From positions 4,108,001 to 4,172,000 of the forward strand of contig WPIO01000010.1 in the NCBI GenBank assembly GCA_009760855.2: a stretch of DNA of 64,000 bases, read 5' to 3'. This document shows positions 21,901-36,900 of this stretch, in pieces; position 1 is the first letter of the stretch; every line of letters begins with the position of its first letter. Made by a program: the position numbers and the translations under genes. The notes below the pieces were generated by a model. It did no database searches. It saw nothing but the letters and a program-made list of their open reading frames with translations, and had not been told where the DNA came from. Origin of the DNA: Cristatella mucedo (taxonomy: Eukaryota > Bryozoa > Phylactolaemata > Cristatellidae).

Positions 21901-24900
21901 CTCTCACCTGCGCTCTCTCGCCATCGTACTTGAATTCGCAGGCAAAGTCATTGTCTTCAAAGCGCTTAAGAACATCGGCAACACCTTTGGTAGGATGGGC
22001 CAACATGGGTTTCAGAGGTATGCCTGCAAGAGGTACATTAAGGATGGCATCGAACAGCAAGGCAAGTGTTGCACAAAGGGCAGACAACCAATGCCGAGGG
22101 TTAATAATACATTATCCTAGCTGGTTGTCTACAAGAAGTCATAAGTGTTCGAAAGAACCTCAAATGTGTGGCAAGCACATTCACAAGTGGCACTGAAATT
22201 GTCAATCGTACCAATCACTGCTAGGTGCTAAACAAGGACATGAGCCACAGCTTCACTAAAACTACACTATAATCTATGATGGCACATGCTTTGTGGCTAC
22301 AATTTCTGACGACAAAGCAGCATTTTTTATATTGGAATCTGCTCTCCGTGAGTTGCAAACTTAATGTCACTGCAGTCATTTATCCAGGCTTTTCAAAAAC
22401 TAGCAGCACAAGCCTGCACGCTGTAAGAAGCACAGAATGCCTTGCACCAGTTGAGGGACATCTTGCTGCATCAGCAGGAGGCAGAGCTCTTTCAGAAGGC
22501 TATTACGCATGCCAGTTCCCTTAGCTTCCAACGCTGTCCAGCCACCTAGCATTCAGATCTACTCCTAATCACGGCCCTGCATTTACTCAGGTGTTGGCTG
22601 TGTCCGGCAAACAATAATAATAACAACAATGCACTTGATAGAGCGCCCTCAGAGAACTTAATCTCTTTCTAGGCGCTTTACATTTGCTGCAAAGGGAAAT
22701 GCAATTGAATGGTAAGTAAAATCATGCTTGAAAAAAAACAATCACAATGAATAACATAGTTAGGGGTGACATGCACAGGGTCAGCATGCAAATGTGGTTA
22801 GTGGCAGCATGCACAATCAGCACTTCCATCTACCCGATTGTTTAAAGTAGAAGTAAAGGTCAGCTAATCCAACAGCCTCATTTTTATTGTGGGGCAAGGG
22901 CTTTGGCAGCGATCTGCCGCTTAGCAGCAGGCAATAAAGGATTGTCTCCTGCAGGACTCAAACCTGAGACCTGCGCCATGAAGAGGGAGCACCTCAACAC
23001 TGGGCCAAGACTCGCGGGGTGCGTGGTAACAGTAGCAGACTATGTGGGTAGGTAGGTAACACACAAACACGGCATTAAAGAATTTGGGCTCTACGGCAAG
23101 ACAGCCTCCTCTACTGCACAACCGATTTGACTGGATCAACCAGTTTTTAGGTGAATGTCGGGTCGGCACAAACACGACCAAACTGACAACGAATCGAGGC
23201 ACTACTATTACTGCCCCATGAGACACACAGGGGAGCTGCTCTGTATTGCAACTGCATGCTTTGCCAGTCCCAAGATATTCAGCCAGTCCAAACCACAGGG
23301 AGCTACAAGGCCCATCATTCCTTACACATCACGGTCAACATCATTCATTGGGCTTAAAACGACTAATTTATTTATTATTATTATTATTTATTTATTTATA
23401 TTTATTTAATTAATTTATTTATTTGGCAAGACCTTAATCTGGAACTCGTACAAAGCATAAGGATGATAGGTGTTATGTGACAGTGACTCCGGAGGCTGCT
23501 GTTCTTGTGGGAGTCTCACGAAGACACAGCAGGAGCATGTGCGCGGTAAAGGAGACTCTCCTTTATTACTCCCAATGGGCACATATATGGAAGCCCAAAC
23601 AATCGCAGCAGACGACACGAAATATAATCTGCATTAGTGGCTTGCCGCTGTGCAACTTTACTATTGGCCACAGGTGAGACATGTATATTAGTGTCGGGCG
23701 CTTCGCTAATTACCACAACAGAAGCAGCAGGTGCACACAACATAGGCACTGACACAAGCACAGAACATGTTATTATCAGCCCCGATCTGCATCAGAAAAA
23801 TATTCGAACAAATTACCCTATCCGACAGCCTTACCAGGGGTCAGTTTGCATTTAACCGTCAATTGATCGAGTCCATCATGCAGAAGGACGTCGATAATTC
23901 GATCGTAATTCGGACACTGGCTAAAAAAAGAGGAGGCTATGGAAACCTGGAGAGCAGCTGCAGCCAATACGGCGCAAAGGAATTCAGGCAAAGATGTATG
24001 TCAAGTAAATCCACGAGCAGAATTGTCGACACCTTCACTAAAGGGCTGGTTGACACGCTGTGGTATGAAGCAACACAGGTGGTGCACTACTACCACAGAA
24101 CAGGGCCATCACAGCCAATATGCATTCTATTGACCCGCAAAACTGCTGAATGACATAGATATTTATCTACAGAATAGCATCAATCCGAAGATTTGGAAGC
24201 AAGATCCAATTAACAAGCAGTCGGCGGGCTGGTGGCTAATAAGTTTCCCTTCCTGTTTCGGTGAAGGGGAGCTGCAGCAAAAAAGGGCAGACTGTACTAG
24301 CACTGCCACACCACTCACTATCCCGGCTTACCAGTAGGCAGTTTTGATTAGCAGTACTGCATTCTCCACCTTCTTTTTGAAAGTGTCGACCGACAGGCTC
24401 TTGCCAATATCCAGATTACCTGACAAAGAGAACAAAAGTTGACACGCCAGAACCAGCTGGTGCCGAGCGCTTGCAATAGGCTGCTTCAAAGCGGCACTAG
24501 AAGCAAGCTCGAAGCCAGAGCTTGGGCACACGACACACAAACATGGCTTTTTTGATCCTCCGTAGGAAGCAATCGCTGTATAGGTTATAACAAGCACGGC
24601 AGGACACCAAGTGACCGACCAGTGCTCACCGGCATCGGGACCGGCGGCCGGAGTCTGTGCGATCGCCTGCCCCAGAGCAGTGAGCACAGACTGTTCTGCC
24701 AGGCCGATGCGCAACTTTCCGCCGATGGACCGAACGAGATAGCGAGCCTCCGAGTGCCGGCACGCGATCAAAAGCGTTCGGATGATGCCTGTCTTCTTGG
24801 CCATGACCTAGAATGGAAAGAGCATGGATGGCACACAGGACACTGGCAAGCACGGGGTGCCGTTGCTGGCTCAGTGGCTTCGTTCAAGCCCGGAGTACAG

Positions 24901-27900
24901 CTCACATCGGAGAGCAAGGAAGCGTGCACAAGAAAGCAGACAATAGGGTGCACCAATGTGCACGTCCTATGGGGGGTTGGGATGGCGTGGTGTTAGTGGG
25001 TGCCTTGTCGGTAAGTGCATACAGGCAGCAGAATGCTTACAGCATTGCCGGCCAAACTGGCTATTTCCTTGAGCTTGGCGAATACACCCGAGGCGAGCAG
25101 CTTGGGTGGTTGAAACATCGTCTTCTGAGTGGTACGGCTGACCTGCATAAGTAAAAATGCGTATAGCACGTAGCGAGCAAATGATGGAAAGCTAGAGCCT
25201 AGCAAAAGGTCCTCCGGACGTTTACAAAGAGGAATGCTTTGCTCCGACCAGTCGTAAGACGACGGCTTAGGAATGGGCATACAAGATGATTGGCTTAAAA
25301 CCGTGGACAAGTTCAACGGTGGGTCACAACAGCCGTCCAAGATCCGGACAAGCGACACTTCAGGAGCCCAGGGATAGTTGCAGCACAGCTCACTGTCACT
25401 AAGGTCAATCTGAGGCACAGCTCGGCCATCCTATCCTGCCTGGAGACGAGTAAAAAAATTTCGGCATCCCTTTGGGTGCTCGTCGACATAGCCGAACATC
25501 GATCATGCAAACTGAAAGCTTCACAAAGTGCTGAATGGTATGGTGGGACAATCCTGAAAGGCTTGCAACCTGGAGCAGTAGCACTCAGTTACCATAGAAG
25601 CTCCATTGTTGAGATGCCATTCCAGTTAAAGGCAGAAGCACGAATGCAAGACCAGCAACCGGCTTCTCTGAAAGGCAGTGCATAATGTAAAAGATGGCTG
25701 CATGTGTGAAAGCATATCGCATAATATAAGCAAGGGAAACAAACATCCGACTCTCAGCTCTTATTCTCACCACCCGACACCAAGCGATAATAGCATTTCC
25801 TGTCAGTTGCAGTTACCACTTCCAAAAATCGAGGTTCTTGTGAACATCGCATATGAAAACCGATACAGCTAACAGCTGTTTAAAGTCTGCTTGATCTGCT
25901 TGATGTTTGACCGTAGCGATAAAGACATGACGTGTTATTTACATGTAGCGACTTACAGCTTCCAGCTGCACTCGCCAAGCCGGCGGCATCGTCCTTGAAA
26001 TCGCCAACTGTTACGAACATGCACATTAGGTATGATCCTGTGTGCATGCCTACTATCATTTCGCTAACGTCATCCAAATGCTCTGCTTGATGTGATTGCT
26101 GTCGCGGGGTATTAGACTTGGGTTTATATAAAAGAGGGCCCAGGCATACAGTGGCCCAAGCTCCACTCGGTCGGCATTCAAAGTATCGTCTCGTGCTACC
26201 CTGCAGGATCTCCCTTGAGAGCTGCTGTGAATCACCCGAACATGTGGTCATCAGGCCACCGTATCCCCGGCAGCCCATATTAATGATTGTTTTTGGAATG
26301 CTCGCTCCATGTGCAATAAACCCCTAATAACACAGAGATGATTACTGATGGCAGTATCGACCTGCTCGCTTTAGCCGAGGCCTGACTGAAATCGACAAAT
26401 TTCCTGACCATGACCGAAGCTATCCCGAGAGGTTTCACATTCTTTTCTACTCCAAAATCAATGATAACTACTGGAGTCGCCGATGTCACCCGTTCCTGCC
26501 ATCTATTTCAATTCTGTCATGTATTGATGACATCCACACATGGATGGCAGCAAATTTTCTAAAACTAAATGATAAAACTAACTTACTAGTTATGGGTAAA
26601 CCCAGCATGATTCACAAATTGGAAAGGCTGATGCTCAAAATTGGCTCTGCCAGCATATCTCCTGTGGAATTAGCTCGAAATCTAGGTGTCATGTTCCAAA
26701 GCGACCTCTCGTTAGACGACCATATCAGCTCCACGGTCAAATCTGCCTATTTTCAGCTTCATAACATTGCTAAAATTCGGGCTTGTTTAGATAAGGATAC
26801 CACGTCCAAGTTGGTCCATGCATTCGTGACATCTCGTCTCGACTTCTGCAACTCACTGCTTACTAGCCTACCAGCATGTGCGATCAGGCGATTGCAGCTG
26901 GTGCAAAACTCGGCAGCTAGGCTTGTCTGTCGTGAGTGTCGCAGCTGCCACATTACACCACTTCTCGCGGACCTGCACTGGCTTCCAGTCAAGCAACGGA
27001 TTGACTTCAAGGTTTTGTCGCTCACTTTTAGGTCCCTTTATTCTATGGCTCCAGCCTATCTCTCAGATATACTCCCCCATCAGGCTAAGCATCGTACCAC
27101 CTGCTTTTCGGAATCCAAAAGTCTACAAATACCTCGTACAAACCTCAAATCCTTTGGAGACCGTGCATTTAGTTCGTATGCTCCCAAAGCCTGGAACTCC
27201 CTCTCGACCTGCGTCGGAACATCCCCTGACCTGACCACATTTGAAAAGAACTTAAAAAACACCTATTAAAGACAGCATTTAGTGGGTCCCTGTGATTCGT
27301 CTTTCACGTGCTTATGCGTGCTGACACTGTGCATGCTGCCACTAACCACATTTGCATGCTGACCCTGTGCATGTCACCCCTAACCATGTTACTCATTTTG
27401 TTTGTTTATCAAGCATGATATTACTCACCATTCAATTGCATTTCTCTTTGCAGCAAATGCAAAGCGCCTAGAGAGAGATTGAGTTCTCTGAGGGCGCTGT
27501 ATCAAGTGCATTATAATTATTATTATTATTATAACCCGCTTGCAGTCCCCTCGAAGCAGTGTTTCTACTCTCTTGTTTTTGAAGTCCTTCCGAAAACAAG
27601 CGGCCAGTGGTGGCAGTAATCTATCGCCCCCAGGTACCAAGTCCTTTATCTCAAATTTCTTTGACCTCATTACGATTCTGTGTGCAAGAAATCGACCTAT
27701 CCTCGTTACGGGTAATTATAAAATTCATTTTGACGACTAACTGAAGCCTTAAATGCCAAATTTCATGCACTGACTGACTCTTTTACTCTTGTGCACGACC
27801 CCACTCACAACCAGAATCACGCACTCGATCAAATATTTTCCTACAAGTGTATCCACAATCCTTTACTATTGCCGAATTCTTCTCATATGATCACATTAGG

Positions 27901-30900
27901 ATCTCGTTTAGTCTACAGTGTGCCCTCCTCCGCATCCAAAATTCTCTGTGAATGGCGCAACCTCAAGGACCTTAACAACGATGCTGTCAGAGTGAAAAGA
28001 TCTCCTTCGATCATGTTGCTCAACACTCTTCGGGCCTGTCGTCATTAGTAGAATGCTACAACACGACATTTGCTGACGCGCCTAACGATTTCGAACCTCT
28101 GACCTTCTAGTCTCAAGGTGCGCCCATACGACCTATGGTTTGCCACAGACATTAAACTAGCTAGGTCTACAAAACGCAGTCTTGAAAAAGTATAAAATAG
28201 ATCACAATTGTCCATCGTCAGGCATACGAAAACTACTGTAGATCATACCAATCGATCCTAGCAAAGACCGAGTTCAGATGCTAAAAAAATACTGTTGAAT
28301 CACAGATGCACAATAAAAAATGATGGTGTCTACCGTCAACCAACTCGTTAACTGCTCCCAGGCTAGCTAGCCGATCGCTTCTTTGTCAGCAAGATAGACA
28401 CGATCAGATACTCCATCCCTAACGTAGCAGCATCTCCTCTGGACTCAAGTCCCTCAATGATGACACAGGACTCCTGACCTTAAATTCCGAGCACTGTGTC
28501 AATTTCTACATTCAAGGAGGCCACGTGTGCCATTATTCTGAAATTTAGCTTCCAATCAAAGAAGACTACTAATCCTCTAGACCCTATCCCCATTTTCCTA
28601 CTTCTACGATACATGGATCTGCTGCTGCTATGCGTAACTATCACAATAAATATGTCCTGAGCCTCAGGTCATGTCTCTGAATCTTTCAAATAGGCTGTTT
28701 TAGGCCACTAATTAAAAAAGCAACACTACAACCAAGAGAACTTGAGAAGCTTCTGCCCAGTCTCCCTTCTTCAGTTCCCATCGAAGACCTGAAACAACTT
28801 GTGGCACACTAGCTGAACTCTTATATTGAAATCTCAAGCCTAGCAAGTTCCAGTCTGGATTGAGAGCTAATCACTCCACAGAGTCAGCGTAGCTTAGGGT
28901 GTACAACGACTTCGCAGGAATTCAGACCTAAGTAAAGTCGCTCTGATTCAGACCTCGGTATAATGGTTCAAATCCTATCTCAGTGGGAGACTCCAGAGTA
29001 TAAAATGTGAACAAGCAAAGGTCATCCGAAGAACCATTAAAGTACGGGGTACCTCAGGGCTCTGTGCTCGGTTCACATCTTTTCACAGTTTATACTCTCC
29101 TTTGGCCGATGTGATCGCCAAGCACGATCTCGGATTTCACTTCTATGCAGATGACACTCAGTTCTACCTTTGCTTTGATTCTGCCCTGCCCTCAGGGACA
29201 TTGAACTCTTTACACACCCTTGCTGTATGTATTGCTTACACCCCTACATGGATGGCAGCAAACTTTTGAAAATTAAATGACGATAAAACCCACTTCTAGC
29301 TATAGGCAAACCAAATGTGACTCACAAACCGAAAAGCTTAACGCTCAAAATCGGCTTCGCCAGCACATCTCCTGTTGAATCTGCACGTAATCTAGGTGTC
29401 CTGTTCCAAAGTGATCTTTCCTTAGACGACCCCATCAGCTCCACAGTCAAGCCTGTCAACTTTTAGCTGCAGAATATTGCTGAACTTCGGGCTTGCTTAG
29501 ACTGGGACATACAAATTAGTCCATGCATTTGTAACATCCCAGCTTGACCTCTGTAACTCACTGCTCGCTGGTCTTGCAGTTTGTGCAAAACTGCAGCTAG
29601 GTTCGTCTGTCGTGAGCATCGCAGTTGCCACATCGTACTACTTCTTGCCGAGCTGCACTGGCTCCTAATCAAACAGAGTATCGACGTCACGCTTCTGTCA
29701 CTTACCTTTTGTTCCCATCATTCTCTGGCTCCAGCCTATCTATCGGAACTACTTCCCACCAAGCCAGGAATCGGGTAACCTGCTGTCCTGACTCTAATTG
29801 TTTAGCTATACCTCGTACATACCTTAAAACTTTCGGAGACCACACCTTTAGTTCATATTCTCAGAAAGCATGGAACTCACTCCCGACTGACATCACGGCA
29901 TCCCCTGACTGGACGATGTCGACAAAGAAGCTGAAAACACATCTGTTTATTAAAGCATTTAGTGAGTCCTTGTGATTTGTCATTCGTTTGCTCATGTGTG
30001 CTTACACTGAGCCCGCTGCTACTAACCATATCTACATGTTGACTTTGTGCACGTCCTATCTAATAGTGTTATGCTTGCTGAAATCGCAAATGCCACCACT
30101 AGTAATTTGGTCATGCCTTCTTTACAGCATCAGTAAAGTGCCTAGAAAGAGATTCGGTTCTCTGAGGGAGCTGTACAAATGATTTGCTACTATCCCGGTG
30201 AGAAGTCAGGGCAAGCTAGCACACACAACAGCCAACTCGCACGCACGAGGGGACTTACTTCGGCAACAAGGCCCAAATCGCCCCTTTTCTGAGCCTCGGC
30301 TTTGATCTTGTCGACACTCCTTCCTGCAAGACACAGCCGGCCAGCAGTCGGTGGGCGCACACCGGTGAACCGAGCGTCACCCAGCAACCAAAAAAGCCTA
30401 CAGCAGGCCGGCTGAAAAGCATGGCGTGATGGAAGACCGTACCAGTGGCTTCAGCGAGAGCCTTAATTATGACCGTGTCGCCGACACCGAGCTCGACGCC
30501 TTCGTATGCGGGCGCCAGCTGGTTGAGGCACAGGTAGAGACAGTGCAGCAGGTCGTCGGGCGTGAGAGCAATCACCGAGCGCAGGAAGTTGCTCAGCGTC
30601 TCTATCGTTTTCAGCCTGAAAGCCCAATGCCAAGCTGCTCGGAGCTGAATTGCGAGTGCGCAAGCACGGTCAACTGAGCACAGCAAGCACGCACACGGCT
30701 GCCATGCTGGCCGCGGCCAGACAGATGCTGAAGCAAGGGGCACCAGCAGACATCAGAGAGCTTGGAGAGTGCAGCCGGCCCCACCCATTGAGGTTAAGCT
30801 GCAAAAGGACGAACCCGTGTCTGGCAGGCGGCCGACAGGACGGCGCAACCAAAACGCTGGGCTGTCCTTCCACACGACGGTGGCCAATGCGTTTTTGGCA

Positions 30901-33900
30901 CACGGCCATCACATAAGGAATGATTAGTCCTCACCCAAAGAAGCCAAATGATACGCGATCCAATTAGTCGAAGCGTTAAAAGCTTGCATGTTCAGGACTG
31001 CCAAAGCCAAGTTTGCCACGACCAGGGGGACACCCACCGGCCACCGCCGGACTCCCTCTCTCTCTCAGAAGGCAAGCTAGCTGAATTATTAATGGGGAAG
31101 CACCTATAATAATAATAAAAATAATAAATACATTTGTGTAACACCCTCAGAGAACTTAATCTCTTTCTAGGCACTTTACATTTGCTGTAGAAGAAAGCAT
31201 GATCGACCGGTTAATGGTAGCATGCTCAATGTCAACAACCATAACATCGTTAGGGGTGACTTGCATAGGGTCAGCATGCAAATATGGTTAGTGGCAGCAT
31301 GACCGTGTAAGCATAAGCATATGCAAAGGACGAATCACGTGGAGCCACCAAATGCTGGATAAATAGAAGTACCTACCTTCCTGATATGCTCTCTATAACT
31401 TCGAACGTCCTTGCACATGCCAAATACGGTACCCTAAAAAAGAAGAAGTTTTCTCCTAGGCCAATCAGCGTGCCCACACACCTACAGCTTTCTGGCGGAA
31501 CGGCTGCTTACGGCACATTCGAGGGGTGGTCCAACAACCGAGATGAGAGACGCCAAAGCGCATCGAGACGTCACATGATCGTAGCGCCAACAAAGTGGCT
31601 AGGACAGCAGCAGCATCAACGTAGCCATGGTATTCCTGCCAGTTGGGATGCGCATCGAATTGAATCACAGTGATAATTTGCTGAACTTGCAATGTGGCGT
31701 GCGCATTAAATGCGGGATGACTTTTGTAAGGCGGGCCTTACAAAAGTCAGCTCTGTGTGTGCTACATACGAAGAGACGACTACATTTGAATACTTTCGAC
31801 TGCACCCAGGCACTATACTGTGCGTAGCGAATGCATCTGCACGTGCCGGAGGGCACTTGCTTACTACGAACAATGTTCTATCAATTAGATTCACTGATGC
31901 AACCTCGTTACAAGCAGCACTAATTGACTAGCAGTGCTGCCCATGAGAATGGAAGCGACCAGCAGAAGCGTACTGCCGATATTGCCTCAATCGCAAATCT
32001 TTACGTGGGAAGCTAATTACTGTACGGCCAAGCTTGTTCGGACGCCCATCTGAACGCCTGGCCACCAAGGCTCAGATTAACCAATCAACCAGCGCCCACC
32101 AGCGCCAGATGACAGTGTGTAACGCTAAACGACTGACAGGAAATTAATATCGACTGACCGGAGCACTGGCCACGTACGGCAGGGAGAAAACCGGTCGAGA
32201 TAAACGTCTCCTGGGGCCCGGTCAGTGGCTACAGCCGTGGCACGCATTCCCCTAATGGCTTCACTTTCAGAAGCCTTCGGTGTGACCAAGGAATGCATCC
32301 GCTACGAACCGAATGGCAGTCGCCATACTGATGTCCATGGCCGAAGTGATAAAAAAATTGGGGGTTGGGTAGACGTACCACAAGATGGTAGACGTGATGC
32401 AAGACAAGCTACCGGATCTGATGTCAGAAAGATGATGCAAGGAATAAAAACCGTCAGGTAATTTCTTATTTGCCGATAAGACCTACCTGTACGCATGCAT
32501 GCTGCATGCATAAGAATTGTCAAGACAAGTTTTTTTTAGGTGGGACTGAATGCATAAATTGCTATGATACAAGTATGGGCTTCCTTGCATTTATATGCAT
32601 GCGTTCATGGTTAGCCGATGTTGAGCACAAAAAATGTCAAACCATTTTAAACATTTAACTGACAGTCACCAAGCAGCAGTGTCATCGTTTGGTGTTGAAA
32701 CATGACCAGATACCCAGAGCTTAAAGTATCTGCTTTAATTGTTGACCATTCCCCGGGCTATGTCCAACAGTAGTGCGAGTTATGTGCCTGACCAAATGGG
32801 AATTAGCCAATAGGGGGACGGGTCAGGTCTTTCAACTTGAGGGTGACAATGGGCTTGCCCATTACTATCGGCTTTGTCTTATCGTGATTAGGCATAAAAA
32901 GTGGTCTTTCAAGTGCAATTGCTGTCGATGCAGGCTGAAGGGGAGGTGGGTAAGTCCGATGAAGAGCACGGCTTACAAAAGTCGAAGGAGGGTGCATAGA
33001 GCTGAGTGACATCGGCACAAAAATAAAACCAAATCCTGTGAAACTCGTACTTTCAAGGAGTCTCCTGCAATGAACGACAGCCATTTCCATTTACGTTCAA
33101 GACAAGTGTCACTGGGGTAGGACCTAACCCACTTTAGCATTGTGACAGTCAGTAATACCTCGGTAGTGTGTTGAGAGATGCTCCAGAGAGATCCGGCAGT
33201 CGATTCTTATGAGCAATTGCAACGAGATCTAGGTGCCCTAGCAGAAAGGCCCTACCCTGATCAGCATTGTTTAGAACACGGTAGCAAACCAACAGCAGAG
33301 AAGTTTCTGTGGAGTGGTTAGCAATTAATCCGATTGAAACTTGCTAGCAAGACTGATGACAAGACGAAATCTACTTAGGTTCTCACGATCAGAGTTGGGT
33401 TTCGACTAAGTGGCTTGAACACAGCTACTTTCAGCCGGGCATGAACTTCACTCGTAATCAGAGATATATTTTCAACATATGTTACAGTGGCAGCATCAAT
33501 TCTATGCACCTCATAAAGAGAACTGCTCGGAAAAGGTAAAGTACAGCTTGGCTAATTGAAGCTTTAATAACGCAGCAGCAGAAGGTCCTTAGAGGCCACA
33601 ATTCTGGGTTCACAGTAGTGGACCGCCAGCAGCAAGACTCGAACCCGTGACCTGATTCACAAATTGCTAATACCTTACCTCTTGGGCTAAGACAGTGGGT
33701 TAAGAAGGCTAGTAGTCCTTTTAGCCGGGGAGACAGGTTTAGCGACGAGTTTAATAGAGACGGCATGAAGGAGTGAGAAGAGGAGCAGGATGACGTAGGG
33801 TTGCAGTCCGCCATACAAAGAATTTGGAGCAGTGCTCTGCTCTGTTACTTCGGTAACTTAGCAGTGCTCTGCTAAGTTACCATATTTCGAATCACTAAGC

Positions 33901-36900
33901 AGTCTGCTTGCGTGTGAGCAGTTGAGAAGATGGTTGATAGTGAGCAGCAACACTATTGGATTAGTGATTGATTTGTAATTCGACTTTCTCTATACAACTT
34001 GGACTGGGCCTCAGCCTAAAGAGATTGACACGACAAAACAAAACCTCCAACACCAATGGGTGGAGAGTGGGTTCCGAATTTTTGGTGGCCTTTTCAAGCT
34101 TATGTTTAGTATTCATTGCTTTCTTTACGTCAGCTGTAAACCAAAGGGCGTCTGAGCAGGGACGAAGGTTTAATATGAGGTGCAAACTCATCAAAGACGT
34201 TGGCTAGGGTCTTGTTATAGCATTGCATCAAGGAAGGAGGGGTGGCTGCTAGGAGGTAAAGCTGAAGGGCTGAGAGCTCAATCTGCTTCGGACCAACGTC
34301 AAGAGACTTGGGGTTTCTTGACTCAAAGCTAACCTTGGATGCCGAAACAGAAACTCGTTTCAGGGAAAATGAAATCCGAATATGATCAGATGATCATATC
34401 AGATCATATCAGATCAGAAAAGGGTGACGATAGGGATCGATAGGATATAATCACGTGAGGCTGTGACTTTTTATATCAGTAGAGGCTTGAACCCGACTAC
34501 TGAGGCACAAAGATTCAGATAAGCAGGCCCGTTGGAAGTCATCAGATCAGTCAGGCTAACACAATGTATATTGAAATCACACAGCTGGACGTGGTGAATG
34601 AAGTGGCAGGTGAGGGAGGGTTCAAACAGAGTGGGGTAGAAACTATACTGTGAACTTGGTGCGACCTTTACTACATATGTTTACACAAACACGGTTCCTG
34701 AGAGAGAAGAGGTAATAATAATAACATTAATAATAATAATGCACTTGATAAAGCGCCCTCAGAGAACTCAATCTCTTTCAAGGCGCTTTACATTTGCTGC
34801 AAAGGGAACCGAAATTGAACGGTGAGAATGATCATGCCTGATAAACATGAAAAACTTGGTTAGGGGTGACATGCACAGGGTCAGCATGCAAATGTGGTTA
34901 GTGGCAGCATGCACAGTGTCAGCACGCATAAGCACGTGAAGGACGAATCACAGGGACCCACTAAATGCTGTCCTAAATAGGTGTTTTTAAGTTCCTTTTA
35001 AATGTGGTCAAGTAAGGGGATGTTCTGATGCAAGTCGGGAGAGAGTTCCAGGATTTGGGAGAGTACGAACTAAATGCACGGTCTCCAAAGGATTTGAGGT
35101 TTGTACGAGGTATTAGTAAACTGTTGGATTCCAAAAAGCGAGTAGTACGATGCTTGGCCTGGTGGGGGAGTAGATCTGAGAGATAGGCTGGAGCCAAAGA
35201 ATGAAGTGACCTAAAAGTGAGCGATAGAACCTTGATGTCAATCTGTTGCTTGACTGGTAGCCAGTGCAGGTCGGCGAGAAGTGGTGTGATATGGCAACTG
35301 CGATGCTCACGACAGACAAGCCTAGCTACAGAGTTTTTCACCAGCTGTAATCGCCTGATTGCACATGCCGGTAGGCCAGCAAGCAGTGAGTTACAAAAGT
35401 CAAGACGGGATGTCACAAATGCACGGACCAACTTAAATGTGGTATCCTTATCTAAACAAGCCCAAATTTTAGCAATGTTATGTAGCTGAAAGTAGGCAGA
35501 CTTGACTGTGGAGCTGATGTGGTCGTCTAACGAGAGGTGGCTTTGGAACATGACACCTAGATTTCGAGCTAATTCCACAGGAGATATGCTGGCAGAGCCA
35601 ATTTTGAGCGTCAGCCTTTCCAATTTCTGAATCACACTGGGTTTGCCCATAACTAGTAAGTTAGTTTTGTCATCGTTTAGTTTTAGAAAATTTGCTGCCA
35701 TTGTGTGCGGATGTCATCAATACATGCTGCAAGTGAGTTGAGAGAATTCAAGGTGCTCAAAGGCTGGGAGGGATCAAAGCAAAGGTAAAACTGAGTGTCA
35801 TCCGCATAGAAGTGAAAGCCTAGATTGTGCTTGGCAATCACATCAGCAATAAGGAGAGTATAAACCGTGAAAAGAACAGGACCTAGCACGGAGCGCTGAG
35901 GTACCTCATATTTCAGAGGTACCTCGGATGATCTTTGTCTATTCACGTCAATACTCTGGAGTCTGCCACTGAGATAGGACCTGAACCACTGCAGAGCAGT
36001 GCCGGTGATGCCCAGGCGAGATGAGAGGCGCTCTAGAAGAACTTTGTGATCGATAGTATCGAAAGCTGCCGAAAGATCGAGCAAAACAAGGGGAGACACT
36101 GTCAGCGGAGCTTGCCTTGACTGCACAGCTGTCGCACACAGCCAGTGAGGATGACAGAAGCAGGCAGCAAGCGTGCCCGACTCGAATGGGCGGAATAGCA
36201 GCTGGATGTGGTTGAGATGTACCACCTTCCTAGAATCTCGCGACTGCTGGCCACAGGCCCATCGAGCCACGAGCAGTAGGGAAAACAAGATGAACGACTG
36301 CGCGAGCAGAGCATTAGCAACCGCAAGGGAAGCTAAGACCGGCAGCTTTTGCTTTAGCGCACGACGTTTGCATGCAGGCTTGCGCCGCTGCCACCAACTC
36401 GCAGACCCGGAGTCTGAGCGCAGTCGAGCACCGTTTTGGGCGCATCAGCCGGTGTGGCCAATCGTGCGCAACGTCAGCTCCTCGTTCGGTTCGAGAACAG
36501 CCGGCAGTCGGGTCACTGCGACAAGCCCAAGCGGTCCACCCGGGCCACCGAAACAAACTGCGAGAGCACGCCAATAAGGGAGGGGAGGGGAGGGAAGCAG
36601 CGGCTCACTTCGAGCCTCGCGTCCAAATCGCATCGTTCACAGGATGATAGCGTTCCTTCGACGGGTCGTAGTGGTGCGCCTCCTTCGACGTGCCGTCGGC
36701 ATCTTTTGCACAGGCAGTGACGCCAGCCGACTCCTTGCTGTCACCACCATCACCTTTCAGCTTCCTACAGCCAACGGGCAAGTAGAGCTGCTTCGATAGC
36801 TGGCTAGCTGGCGGGCGCTGCAGCTGCCGCGCGAAGCACGGAGAGAGAGAGAGGGAGGCGCTCGTGTACCCAGTGCAGCAGCGGCAACAGGGCAGGAAGT

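Noticed and set aside
24328-24421. Reading exon 14 through its donor (ending AYW, stop)
   Set aside because: Splicing at GTAAGC to exon 15 gives the conserved Cys and restores homology.
28940-28990. tRNA-like GGTTCAAATCC
   Set aside because: It falls within decayed LINE RT sequence and has no cloverleaf. It is not a tRNA gene.
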